Positions 10,101 through 16,829 of a DNA stretch of 47,672 bases are shown here, in pieces. The notes below the pieces were generated by a model. The model searched no databases and was not told the DNA's origin. It worked only from the letters and a program-made list of their open reading frames with translations. Both the position numbers and the translations under genes were made by a program. Position 1 is the first letter of the stretch. The number at the start of each line of letters is the position of its first letter. The DNA lies in assembly GCA_016869045.1 (NCBI GenBank), contig VGFC01000007.1, positions 1-47,672 of the forward strand, written 5' to 3'. The stretch comes from Armatimonadota bacterium. GTDB lineage: Bacteria > Armatimonadota > Zipacnadia > Zipacnadales > VGFC01.

Positions 10101-10649
10101 CTGCGCGCCGATGCGGTAGTGCGGCGTTGGGTACCACAGCGACGCCACGCCTTCCGTCACCGGCGAGGCGGCCATGCTGCCCGTATGGGAGAACGGGATC
10201 TTCCAGGCCGTGCCGATCACCTCGGTCCCCGGGTCGGCCGGCATCTCGGCGAACAGAGGCGTGAGGCCGAGCGGGTTCAGGAACGCGTCCTGTGGGGGCT
10301 TGTCCGTCGCCATCTGCCCGAAGTTCGAGAACCACACGATGCCCCCGCCCGCGTCGAGGAACTTGCCCAAGGTCTCGATGGTCTGCGTGGTCCTTGCCGG
10401 CAGCGTCATGTCGGCATTCGCCCGCCCGAGGCCGACCACCGCGATGACGTTGTAGCCCTTCGCCTGGTCCCACGTCAGCGCGTTCTCCTCGAACCCCGGG
10501 TACGGCATCCCGCGCAGGGCGAACCCCGCGGCGTTGAGCTTCCGCGCGACCTCAAACGCGCACCCGCCACCGCTCGTCCCGGCGAAGAGCACGGCGGGCT
10601 GCTGCGCACTCGCGCTGATGCCGCACAACATGAGCCCAAAGACCAACAT
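7197..10649 (-). CDS. Large exported protein with GATase-like N-terminus and PHP-like region
   Basis: The start chosen is the ATG at 10649, after GGGAGG, giving 1150 residues and a signal peptide (MLVFGLMLCGISASA). The frame is open another 330 bases upstream but overlaps the divergent lyase gene. Residues about 18-300 resemble a class I glutamine amidotransferase/ThuA-like fold (PAVLFAGTSGGG, FLDAGGGIVWFSNFG, GKGRIVYVGITPEYL). Residues about 350-480 recall a PHP-type hydrolase domain (ATVAEWAAAAQAQALAFVVF, FTAIPGFTIDDEVGNHYFYFG), but the usual metal-binding His/Asp cluster is not clear, so it may be inactive. The remainder is beta-rich and unrecognised, ending in a PHFDPLKGKAF strand module. 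It shares a 73-bp divergent promoter region with the lyase gene. Function is unknown; secretion with carbohydrate enzymes is suggestive. Confidence 0.82.
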   Translation of the reverse strand: MLVFGLMLCGISASAQQPAVLFAGTSGGGCAFEVARKLNAAGFALRGMPYPGFEENALTWDQAKGYNVIAVVGLGRANADMTLPARTTQTIETLGKFLDAGGGIVWFSNFGQMATDKPPQDAFLNPLGLTPLFAEMPADPGTEVIGTAWKIPFSHTGSMAASPVTEGVASLWYPTPHYRIGAQNHTIPFTADANWTVLVKGERSSLTKAGPLQAGSPTDPGTYQSEVPIIASREVGKGRIVYVGITPEYLIGGNAMTTLEGIVLERGMRGVPSDGYRLLENALKWLAQPSMGGGELGGATQDAAMLEDPHKTRFGTPSDWSQGVSFPAVEPAYPGLIGARTRYSTGKATVAEWAAAAQAQALAFVVFLEDFRELSSGEFGKLKADCTAVSSREFTAIPGFTIDDEVGNHYFYFGTTFPYPDAKFLTKDGKTFVSRDAEIGPKDPYVPGQLAMTTLDYAYSIGSFKLTGGNYLFSKDASPFANFFSNWDAMGVVSSVNGEPVEEAVREYLELVDFGNGPTPLAIDLMDDPSALAKAKWRMVLRLPENGGQTISGKLGPDTKIADYWNQWNFYPDNPAKPYVTSGPQIESWCYTGQRDYGGDNPGDFVWENYRWPLKGRVTSDAGLREVAVLDGTEPFRRYLPQGAKEFEFTLDLNHDKQHNLVIVATDANGGRAISGEQWDRNHRLEEFMCSDRNNQLSYGYLTRSDGTGLMLGGNQTLATPNKRMAPSISPAGTFKNDGLLGAPAFDGAAGGEPDMIEQVLTHSEGREARSPNVSESRRLFHTGDVHIGEGRFEHNFADGVGAYNVWHTLWRTEPATDFTVTRRSHCFQVNPDSPLAVFVWQWDIRLLRDLPNDGFWVAFLQPAESRLWALRSSEGATYSGLWEDTALSEGRQLVQPFGPGAYGAFLDSPLGGAAMYSLTDGLEADLNLPGRSRLNARLPVAIAPQKAGETGRVELLFVGIPRATAFTKQLPSPSTEVVERFCHEFGLDGGTGAYQIALQVGRVTGQRYILDIDGAAEQCFSGQLTGRLVSSLPIRVSGLNDRWSACLLDRAQGKARPVGMFEGQAWATVSLSQSLDLFVGHPVTADNPDVWLQVTQTGAEAWKVEVHNPTDQALRVTVRKNPHFDPLKGKAFTEETMDIPAGSSVWRDL

Positions 10650-10722
10650 GGCGACCTCCCGGCAGGACTCCGCCTCCCGTGCACGGAACGATGGACGGTG
10701 CTCCGGACGGAGGAGGACTCCC

Positions 10723-11859
10723 ATGCGTGTGCTCACCTGGCTCCTCTCAGGTTGTGTCCTCGTCGCACTGATTCCTCTGTGCGTGGTGACCCAGCAGGCG
10801 GCTCCGGTCGATCCCCCGGAGGGCTTCGGCGCGACCGCGCGCGGCGGCGAGGGCGGGCGGGTCATCACCGTCACCAGCCTTGCCGACAGCGGGCCGGGCT
10901 CTCTCCGGGAGGCGCTCGCCGCCCCTGGCCCGCGAATCATCCGCTTCGGCGTTGAGGGCACGATCGACCTGCAGAGCAAGATCCGGGTGACGAACGGTCA
11001 GGTTACCGTCGATGGCTCCACCGCGCCCGGGAGTGGGATCACGATCCGCGGGTATGTGATCCAGTTCGCGGGCGACTGCGACGACCTCATCCTCCGACAC
11101 CTCCGGGTGCGCACGCTTTATGGCGCGGAGGAGGGCGACTGCCTCTGCTTCTGGGGCAAGGACGGCGGCACGGTCGAGCGCGTCCTGATCGACCACTGTT
11201 CGCTGATGTGGGCGACGGATGAGGTGGTCAACACGTGGGGCCAGGTGCGCGACCTCACGTGCCAGTGGACGATCATCGCCGAGGCGCAACTCCCGCACAG
11301 CAAGGCCTGGCTGTCGGGCGTCGGCTCGGATCGCATCACGATCCACCACTGCCTCTTCGCGCAGAACGCTGATCGCAACCCGAAGCTCGAAGGCGGCACG
11401 TATGATGTCGTCAACAACGTCGTCTACAACTGGGGCAACAACAACGGGGCGAAGATCGAGACCGGCGCGCACGTGAACCTGCGCGACAACGTCTTCCTCC
11501 CCGGCGCCGACTCGGCGAGCGCGAAGGGCTGCGTGTTCCTCGATGGGCTCCAGCAGGGCACGCAGGTCTTCCTCCAGGGCAACGTGTCACCGTTCTCGCC
11601 CACCGGCGCGGAGGAGCAGTGGCCGCTGGCGACGTACTACGAGCAAGCCGGCGGGAAGTGGATCGAGCACCGCCCCGCTCCGGACGCATTCTGCGCGCAG
11701 CGGCCGTTCGCCGTGGCGCCGGTGACAACGCAGCCGGCCGCTGAGGCGTATGACCTCGTCCTCGCCCGTGCGGGGGCGCAGGTTCGCGACGCCGACGACC
11801 TGCGGGTCATCGAGGCAGTCAAGGCGCGCACGGGGAACGTCGGGCGCGGCTCTCGGTAG
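10723..11859 (+). CDS. Pectate-lyase-like right-handed beta-helix protein (PL1-like)
   Basis: The ATG at 10723, following GGAGGAG, gives 378 residues with an N-terminal hydrophobic export segment. The motif order is that of bacterial pectate lyases: GFGATARGGEGG, VITVTSLADSGPGSLREAL, PRIIRFGVEGTIDL, QVTVDGSTAPGSGITIRG, then beta-helix rungs including LILRHLRVR, VLIDHCSLMWATDE and ITIHHCLFAQNADRNPK. Catalysis would be Ca2+-dependent beta-elimination of polygalacturonate; substrate preference is inferred from family. The divergent neighbour is the 1150-residue exported protein and the GH172 gene follows after 20 bases, so lyase, GH172 protein and amidohydrolase probably form one transcript. Confidence 0.88.
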   Translation: MRVLTWLLSGCVLVALIPLCVVTQQAAPVDPPEGFGATARGGEGGRVITVTSLADSGPGSLREALAAPGPRIIRFGVEGTIDLQSKIRVTNGQVTVDGSTAPGSGITIRGYVIQFAGDCDDLILRHLRVRTLYGAEEGDCLCFWGKDGGTVERVLIDHCSLMWATDEVVNTWGQVRDLTCQWTIIAEAQLPHSKAWLSGVGSDRITIHHCLFAQNADRNPKLEGGTYDVVNNVVYNWGNNNGAKIETGAHVNLRDNVFLPGADSASAKGCVFLDGLQQGTQVFLQGNVSPFSPTGAEEQWPLATYYEQAGGKWIEHRPAPDAFCAQRPFAVAPVTTQPAAEAYDLVLARAGAQVRDADDLRVIEAVKARTGNVGRGSR

Positions 11860-11879
11860 CGACCAACCAGGAGGGAAGC

Positions 11880-12968
11880 ATGTCTCAGTTCAACGGCCTC
11901 GGTATGCACTTGGCCAACCTCTCGCGGCTCTCGGACGCAGAGACGCGGTCAATCTGTGCGGAGAACTTCACGGGCGAGAAGGGCAAAGCCGCAATGGCCA
12001 CCGAGGGCACCGGCGCCGGCTGCGCACGGGACCTCGGGCAGGGCTGGAAGGTCTCGCCCAGCACGGTGATCGCCCCCGGCGAGAACCGCATGCTCGCCGA
12101 CATCGAGGGCATGGGGGCGATCCAGCAGATGTGGATCACCGGCGACCTGGCGCGGCGCGGGCCCGGTGCACGCTTCTACATCCTGCGCATCTACTGGGAG
12201 GACGAGGAGCAGCCCGCGGTCGAGTGCCCGGCCGCCGACTTCTTCGCCACGGGCTGGGGGCGGTATCACCAGATCAACTCGCTGGCGGTCTGCGTGAACC
12301 CGAACCGCGGCTACAACTGCTTCTGGGAGATGCCCTTCCGCAAGCGCTGCCGCATCATGCTGGAGAACCGTCATCGCGAGCCCGTGACGGTGTACTATCA
12401 GATCAACTACACGCTCACCGACGTGCCGGATGACTGCGCCTACTTCCACGCGCAGTTCCGGCGCACGAACCCGCTTCCGTACAAGACCGAGTACACCATC
12501 GTGGACGGCATCCGGGGCGCAGGACAGTATGTCGGGACCTCGATGGCGTGGGGCGTGAACAACAACGGGTGGTGGGGCGAGGGGGAGATCAAGTTCTACA
12601 TGGATGGCGATACGGAGTTCCCGACGATCTGCGGCACCGGCACGGAGGACTACTTCGGCGGCGCCTACAACTGGGATGTCGATGGGCAGTACGTGCCCTA
12701 TTCCGGCCCGTACATGGGCATGCAGGTGATCCGGCCCGACGGCACGTACCGCGCACAGCAGCGCTTCAGCCTCTATCGCTGGCACATCGTCGATCCGATC
12801 CGCTTCAAGCAGGACCTGCGCGTCACCATCCAGGCGCTCGGCTGGCGCGACGGCGGCCGCTACCTCCCGCTCCAGGACGACATCGCCTCCGTCGCTTACT
12901 GGTACCAGACGCTGCCGACCGCGCCCTTCCCGCAGCTGCCGGACAACGACTACCTCGAGATCATCTGA
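11880..12968 (+). CDS. GH172 / DUF2961 family glycosidase
   Basis: A 362-residue DUF2961 protein, now glycoside hydrolase family 172, whose studied members act on difructose anhydride, arabinofuranosides or fructofuranosides. Visible family segments are SAENFTGEKG-like CAENFTGEKGKAA, WKVSPSTVIAPGE, IQQMWITGD, RFYILRIYWEDEEQPAVECP, the strand MPFRKRCRIMLENR, and the highly conserved ICGTGTEDYFGGAYNWD that carries a catalytic-region Glu. There is no signal peptide, so it is probably cytoplasmic. The ATG follows GGAGGGAAGC. It stands 20 bases after the lyase and about 90 bases before the amidohydrolase, consistent with an operon for plant-polymer sugars. Confidence 0.92.
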   Translation: MSQFNGLGMHLANLSRLSDAETRSICAENFTGEKGKAAMATEGTGAGCARDLGQGWKVSPSTVIAPGENRMLADIEGMGAIQQMWITGDLARRGPGARFYILRIYWEDEEQPAVECPAADFFATGWGRYHQINSLAVCVNPNRGYNCFWEMPFRKRCRIMLENRHREPVTVYYQINYTLTDVPDDCAYFHAQFRRTNPLPYKTEYTIVDGIRGAGQYVGTSMAWGVNNNGWWGEGEIKFYMDGDTEFPTICGTGTEDYFGGAYNWDVDGQYVPYSGPYMGMQVIRPDGTYRAQQRFSLYRWHIVDPIRFKQDLRVTIQALGWRDGGRYLPLQDDIASVAYWYQTLPTAPFPQLPDNDYLEII

Positions 12969-12971
12969 CGG

Positions 12972-12999
12972 CAGGTTACAGGTCACAGGTGACAGGTGA
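12972..12999. repeat. Four tandem 7-bp repeats CAGGTNA
   Basis: Four consecutive heptamers CAGGTTA, CAGGTCA, CAGGTGA, CAGGTGA occupy 12972-12999 in the spacer between the GH172 and amidohydrolase genes. Only the sixth base varies. Heptameric tandem repeats of this kind are known as simple intergenic repeats in some bacteria. The array could change length by slippage and so alter spacing before the downstream gene, but no function is shown. Confidence 0.8.
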
Positions 13000-13058
13000 C
13001 GGGAACGGCAATGGCGCAGACCGACGGCAGGCGGCCTGCATCGATAGGAGGCCAGAGC

Positions 13059-14192
13059 ATGAGCGAATGGGCTTCGAGGATGAGCGGCATCGTGGACGGG
13101 CATGTGCATCCGGGAGGGCCGGATACTGTGGCGGCGCTGCTATCGCTCTGCGAGGCGACGGGGATCGACAGGATGGGGCTGGTGGCGATCCAGAACCCGG
13201 AGGCCGGGGCGGGTCTGCCGGGCGCCCTGTACGCGAAGGCGCTCCATCCCGAGCGCTTCTACGTGTTCGCGGGGCTGAACCACGCTGGGATTCGGGGACA
13301 TGACCCAATTCACGCCTCATCGAATTGGGATCGTGTCCCCGAATCCCTATCCCTCGCCGAGCAGGCCGAGGCCTTCGTCGCGATGGGCTGCGACGGGATC
13401 AAGATGATCGAGGGCAAGCCCACCTCGCGCCAGCGCATGGACGTGCCCGTCACCGATCCGTACTTCGCGGACTACTGGAGCCGTGTCGAGGAGCTGGGCC
13501 TGCCCATCGTGTGGCACGTGAACGACCCGGAGGAGTTCTGGGACCCTGAGAAGACCCCCGGCTGGGCGAAGGAGCGCAACTGGGGTTACGGGCCGCAGGA
13601 CGTGCAGAAGGAGGAGCTGTACGCCGAGGTCGATGAGACCCTGCGCCGTCACCCGAAGCTGAAGGTGATCTTCGCGCACTTCTACTTCCTCTCGGCCGAC
13701 CTCCCGCGCGCCACGCGCTTCCTCGACGAGCACCCGAACGTGTGCTTCGACCTCGCGCCCGGCGTCGAGATGCTCTACAACATCTCGCGCGACCCCGAGG
13801 CAGGCCGCGAGTTCTTCATCCGCCACGCGAGCCGCATTGTCTTCGGTACGGACCTGTCGGCCGGCATGAGCAACGAGCCGGGCGTGTACCGCGCGGGGAT
13901 CGTCTTTCGCTGGCTGGAGAGCGACGATGAGTTCCGCATGCCCGACGGCGCCGACTTCCTCCTCGGCCCGCCGGAGGACGGCATCGTGCGCGGCCTCTCA
14001 CTTCCCGACGACGCCCTCACCGCCATCTACCGGGGAAACCTCACACGGCTCGCGGGCCCAGAGCCCAAGCCCCTGAACGTCCCGCGCGTCATCGAGGAGT
14101 GTAACCGCCTCGCCTCCATCGCCGCGGCCCTCTCAGGGAAGCCTGCCGCCGACACCGAGGCCGCCCAAGTCGCCCAACGCCTGGCGCAGTGA
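13059..14192 (+). CDS. Amidohydrolase-2 family metal-dependent hydrolase carrying a palindromic insert
   Basis: The ATG at 13059 with GGAGG seven bases upstream gives 377 residues; upstream in-frame starts fall in the heptamer repeat and lack a ribosome site. Family metal ligands are present: HxH in IVDGHVHPGG, His of LPIVWHVNDP, His of KVIFAHFYFL and Asp of RIVFGTDLSAG, in the order of a TIM-barrel amidohydrolase_2. Residues 77-97 (GIRGHDPIHASSNWDRVPES) are encoded by a 61-bp palindrome that also occurs in the GH2 gene at 24888-24950. The surrounding sequence, FYVFAGLNHA and SLAEQAEAFVAMGCDGIKMIEG, reads as continuous family sequence with the insert between. Substrate unknown. A hairpin overlaps its stop. 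Confidence 0.9.
   Translation: MSEWASRMSGIVDGHVHPGGPDTVAALLSLCEATGIDRMGLVAIQNPEAGAGLPGALYAKALHPERFYVFAGLNHAGIRGHDPIHASSNWDRVPESLSLAEQAEAFVAMGCDGIKMIEGKPTSRQRMDVPVTDPYFADYWSRVEELGLPIVWHVNDPEEFWDPEKTPGWAKERNWGYGPQDVQKEELYAEVDETLRRHPKLKVIFAHFYFLSADLPRATRFLDEHPNVCFDLAPGVEMLYNISRDPEAGREFFIRHASRIVFGTDLSAGMSNEPGVYRAGIVFRWLESDDEFRMPDGADFLLGPPEDGIVRGLSLPDDALTAIYRGNLTRLAGPEPKPLNVPRVIEECNRLASIAAALSGKPAADTEAAQVAQRLAQ
13287..13347 (+). repeat. In-frame palindromic element, copy 1
   Basis: A 61-bp palindrome inside the amidohydrolase gene. The outer arms GGGATTCGGGGACA and TGTCCCCGAATCCC pair over 14 bases. The inner arms CCCAATTC and GAATTGGG pair over 8, with a small asymmetric bulge between and a 10-base loop (ACGCCTCATC). 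The central 55 bases match copy 2 at 24890-24948 (approximate edges) except for one A/G in the loop. The element contributes about 20 residues without a stop. The same register on the other strand is also open. Confidence 0.93.
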
Positions 14193-14208
14193 CGGCGCCA
14201 GGCGCCGT
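14192..14208. terminator. GC-rich hairpin overlapping the amidohydrolase stop
   Basis: ACGGCGCC at 14192-14199 is the reverse complement of GGCGCCGT at 14201-14208, with one central base; a realistic fold is six pairs with a five-base loop. It begins at the last base of the amidohydrolase TGA. It is well placed as a transcription end before the pilT-like gene, but no T-tract follows, so intrinsic termination is uncertain. Confidence 0.4.
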
Positions 14209-14316
14209 CGGGCGCCCCGGGGAGGAATTCCCATTCGCACGGAGGAACTTGTTAACCCACGGCGAAGAGTCGATAGCAGCTGGTGGCCCAACTTGGCCGA
14301 ATCCGAGGTGAGTTGA

Positions 14317-15516
14317 ATGGCGACCGCACAGCGGGAGAAAGTCAAGGGCCCGGACGAACTTGCACAGGCGGCAGGTCGGACGCTTGATGGGGCCGTGATG
14401 GAGGTCCTGCTGGGGGGCTGCGTCAAGCTCGACGCCTCTGACCTACACCTGACTGTAGGCCAGGAGCCTATCTACAGGATACACGGACGACTGCGGGGGC
14501 TGGCCGGGTACCGGGAGCTTACCCATGAGGACCTGGTGGGCGCCGTGGAGTGCTTCCTCGGTAAGGAAACCGCGGAGAGTCCCTACTGGACCAGGTTCAA
14601 CGAGCACGGCGGGGCAGACATTGGCTACGCATTTGGCACACTGGCGCGCTTCCGGGTCAGCATTTTCCAGCAGCGGCGGCACCCCGCCGTGGCTCTGCGT
14701 CTCATCCCGTATGAAATGCTGACCTTTGAGCAGTTGGGCTTGCCTTCGGACCGACTGAAAGACCTCCTGCACCGACCCAGAGGCGTCATCCTGCTCACCG
14801 GCCCCACCGGGTGCGGCAAGACCACCACCATCGCCTCCATGATCAACTACATCAACGAAGAGCGCGATTGCCACATCATCACCATCGAGGACCCCATCGA
14901 GTATTATCACGAGAGCAAGCGAAGCCTCATCAACCAGCGTGAGGTCCGGGTGGACGTGTCCAGCTTCTCGGAGGCGGTCGTGCGCAACATGCGCTCTGAC
15001 CCCGACGTGATGCTGGTAGGCGAGATGCGAGACCTGGAGACGATGAGGACGTGCCTGCAGGCTGCGGAAACGGGCCACTTGGTGTTCTCGACGCTTCACA
15101 CGGTGAGCGCACCCAAGACGGTGGACCGATTGGTGACCGCCTTCCCGGCTCTCGAGCAGGAGGAGATCCGGGCCATGGCCTCCACCTCGCTGGCGGCGGT
15201 CATCTCTGAGGAGTTGATACCGAGGGTCGACAAGCACGGCCGGATTGCCGCTTATGAAATCATGATCGGGGAGCCGGGCGGATCGCCCGCCATCGGCAAC
15301 CTGATCCGCGAGCGCAAGACGTCCCAGATGCGCACCGTGATCCAGAGCAGCGGCCGGATGGGCATGCAGCTCCTGGAGGCACATCTGGCCCGTCTCGTCA
15401 GGGATGGGAAGATCAGTTTCGACGAGGCGTACAACCGCTCCAACGAGAAGCACGACTACATCAACTTCATCGGGCCCGACAATGTGCCAGACGAGTACAA
15501 GCACGCTCTGGAGTAG
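14317..15516 (+). CDS. pilT: PilT-type twitching/retraction ATPase
   Basis: A 399-residue secretion ATPase of the GspE/PilT superfamily, closest in layout to PilT. The N-terminal domain has VKLDASDLHLTVGQEPIYRIHG. Walker A GPTGCGKT is at residues 162-169. The Asp box TIEDPIEYYH, Walker B DPDVMLVGEMRDLET and His box TGHLVFSTLHT follow. The C-terminal GNLIRERKTSQMRTVIQ matches the AIRNLIRE retraction signature, with Ile-Gly replacing Ile-Arg. It would power pilus retraction at the inner membrane. The gene stands alone here without pilB, pilC or pilM-Q, as PilT often does. The start at 14317 follows GAGGTGAG. Two small membrane-protein genes follow on the same strand. Confidence 0.93.
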   Translation: MATAQREKVKGPDELAQAAGRTLDGAVMEVLLGGCVKLDASDLHLTVGQEPIYRIHGRLRGLAGYRELTHEDLVGAVECFLGKETAESPYWTRFNEHGGADIGYAFGTLARFRVSIFQQRRHPAVALRLIPYEMLTFEQLGLPSDRLKDLLHRPRGVILLTGPTGCGKTTTIASMINYINEERDCHIITIEDPIEYYHESKRSLINQREVRVDVSSFSEAVVRNMRSDPDVMLVGEMRDLETMRTCLQAAETGHLVFSTLHTVSAPKTVDRLVTAFPALEQEEIRAMASTSLAAVISEELIPRVDKHGRIAAYEIMIGEPGGSPAIGNLIRERKTSQMRTVIQSSGRMGMQLLEAHLARLVRDGKISFDEAYNRSNEKHDYINFIGPDNVPDEYKHALE

Positions 15517-15646
15517 GCTGGGAGTGCCGCGGTTGGGCTGGGCCGCCTGTGTTGGTCAGAGATGGCTGGGATAGCCAGGCGACCGCTGCGGGCACGAGGC
15601 GGCAAGGGCTTCGCCGCAGGCAGACCGTAAGCGGGAGGGAATGGAC

Positions 15647-16288
15647 ATGCAGCTGAGCTTGGCGGCGCGCTACTACCTCGCGATGGTTTGGTGTCTGGTC
15701 CTTGCGGTCGCGGGTGTCTGGCTGTGCTCGGCGTTCTTCACGACCACCGCGCCGAGCCTGGGGGCCTCCGTGGCACTCGTCGTAGGCTTGACCCTCACCG
15801 TGGTGGCCGTGTTTGGCATGGTGGAATCGACGCACCTGTGCGTGGTGGCGGTCGCCAGCACCATCGATGACTGCGCCCGGCAAGCGGGGGCTCTGCTGAC
15901 GCGGGCGCACCGGCAAGTGCTGATCGTCGCTGGAGAGGGGAGCGCCCAGTTCTGGGATAGACCGGAGGTGGCTGAGCCTTTGAGGGCCGCGGTGAGCCGC
16001 GGGGTGTCGGTGGAGGTCATCATCGGCGCCAGGGCCATGGCCACCAGCGAGATGCTGGTCAACCTGGTCGGCACCGGACGCATCCAACTCGCCGAGGTGC
16101 CCTACGTGCCCTCCCCTCACTTCATGGTCGTTGACTCCTCCGGCTTCCGCATCGAATCTCCGCACGCGCGCCAGGCCGAGACCCGGGAGGGGTTCGCCTG
16201 GCAACATGGCCCCATGGGCGCCAGGATCCTGGAGGAGCACTTCGCCGCCCTGCGCGCCGAGGCCGTCCAGTGGGGCCCGGGAAGGTAG
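15647..16288 (+). CDS. Two-helix membrane protein with a PLD-like cytoplasmic domain
   Basis: The ATG at 15647 is eight bases from GGGAGGG, better spaced than the ATG at 15641; the product has 213 residues. Two membrane helices are visible near residues 7-30 and 38-60. After residue 80 the pattern LLTRAHRQVLIVAGEG, LRAAVSRGVSVEVIIGA, GRIQLAEVPYVPSPHFMVVDSSGFRIE and FAWQHG resembles one half of a phospholipase-D fold. The HxK catalytic pair is replaced by HFMVVD, so it is probably not an active nuclease or lipase. It follows pilT by 130 bases; that spacer contains a TGGCT/AGCCA hairpin at 15563-15577 and a GCGGC/GCCGC one at 15599-15617. Function unknown. Confidence 0.72.
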   Translation: MQLSLAARYYLAMVWCLVLAVAGVWLCSAFFTTTAPSLGASVALVVGLTLTVVAVFGMVESTHLCVVAVASTIDDCARQAGALLTRAHRQVLIVAGEGSAQFWDRPEVAEPLRAAVSRGVSVEVIIGARAMATSEMLVNLVGTGRIQLAEVPYVPSPHFMVVDSSGFRIESPHARQAETREGFAWQHGPMGARILEEHFAALRAEAVQWGPGR

Positions 16289-16343
16289 CCTGCTCACCCC
16301 GGGCGCCCACGTCCGGAATCTGAGGCGATTGGGGGAACCGCCG

Positions 16344-16739
16344 GTGACTCTGAGCGATTGCGTCGTCTACAGCGTGTTCTCCGCTGGCATTCTCCTGTTG
16401 GTGGTGTGCATTGCGGTGATCGAGCGGGAGAAGCTGGCGGGGCTGCCCTCCGGGGTGTGGCTGGCCCTGCGCGCTCTGGTCTGGGCAGCTCTGTTGGCGG
16501 CGTGGTTCGCGGCGTTCGCCGCCGCCTTCGGCCATGTTGTTGCGACGGGCTGCGGTGAGCGTCTGGGCATCGCTCGCGCGCAAGCCTCGGGCTCGGGCAT
16601 CGTCCCGTATTCGGCTGGCGGCGCGGTCGTCAGCCTCTGTGTCGCTCTCGCCACGACGGCCCTCGGCGTGTACCTGTACCGCAACCTCTGGCAACTCGCG
16701 GCCGTCCTGCCCCGGCTCAGACGTCGCGCCCACGAGTAG
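16344..16739 (+). CDS. Small integral membrane protein, unknown function
   Basis: A GTG at 16344, after GGGGGAA, starts a 131-residue protein; the open frame begins further upstream inside the preceding gene, but the upstream part is arginine-rich shadow. Three hydrophobic helices are seen: VVYSVFSAGILLLVVCIAVI, ALVWAALLAAWFAAFAAAFG and VVSLCVALATTALGVYLY, with a basic C-terminus (RLRRRAHE). It lies 55 bases after the PLD-like membrane protein and is probably cotranscribed with it, perhaps with pilT. No family recognised. Confidence 0.6.
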   Translation: MTLSDCVVYSVFSAGILLLVVCIAVIEREKLAGLPSGVWLALRALVWAALLAAWFAAFAAAFGHVVATGCGERLGIARAQASGSGIVPYSAGGAVVSLCVALATTALGVYLYRNLWQLAAVLPRLRRRAHE

Positions 16740-16829
16740 TTCCGGGCACACCGTACTGCCCGCCCGTCTCTGCCGCCGGAGCGCGTCCATGCTCCTTCGC
16801 GCCGCTCCTGTCCCTTGTTCACTGCCGTC

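Noticed and set aside
15517-15646. Riboswitch such as cyclic-di-GMP in the leader after pilT
   Set aside because: Only two short hairpins are seen; the conserved core of known cyclic-di-GMP classes is not present.
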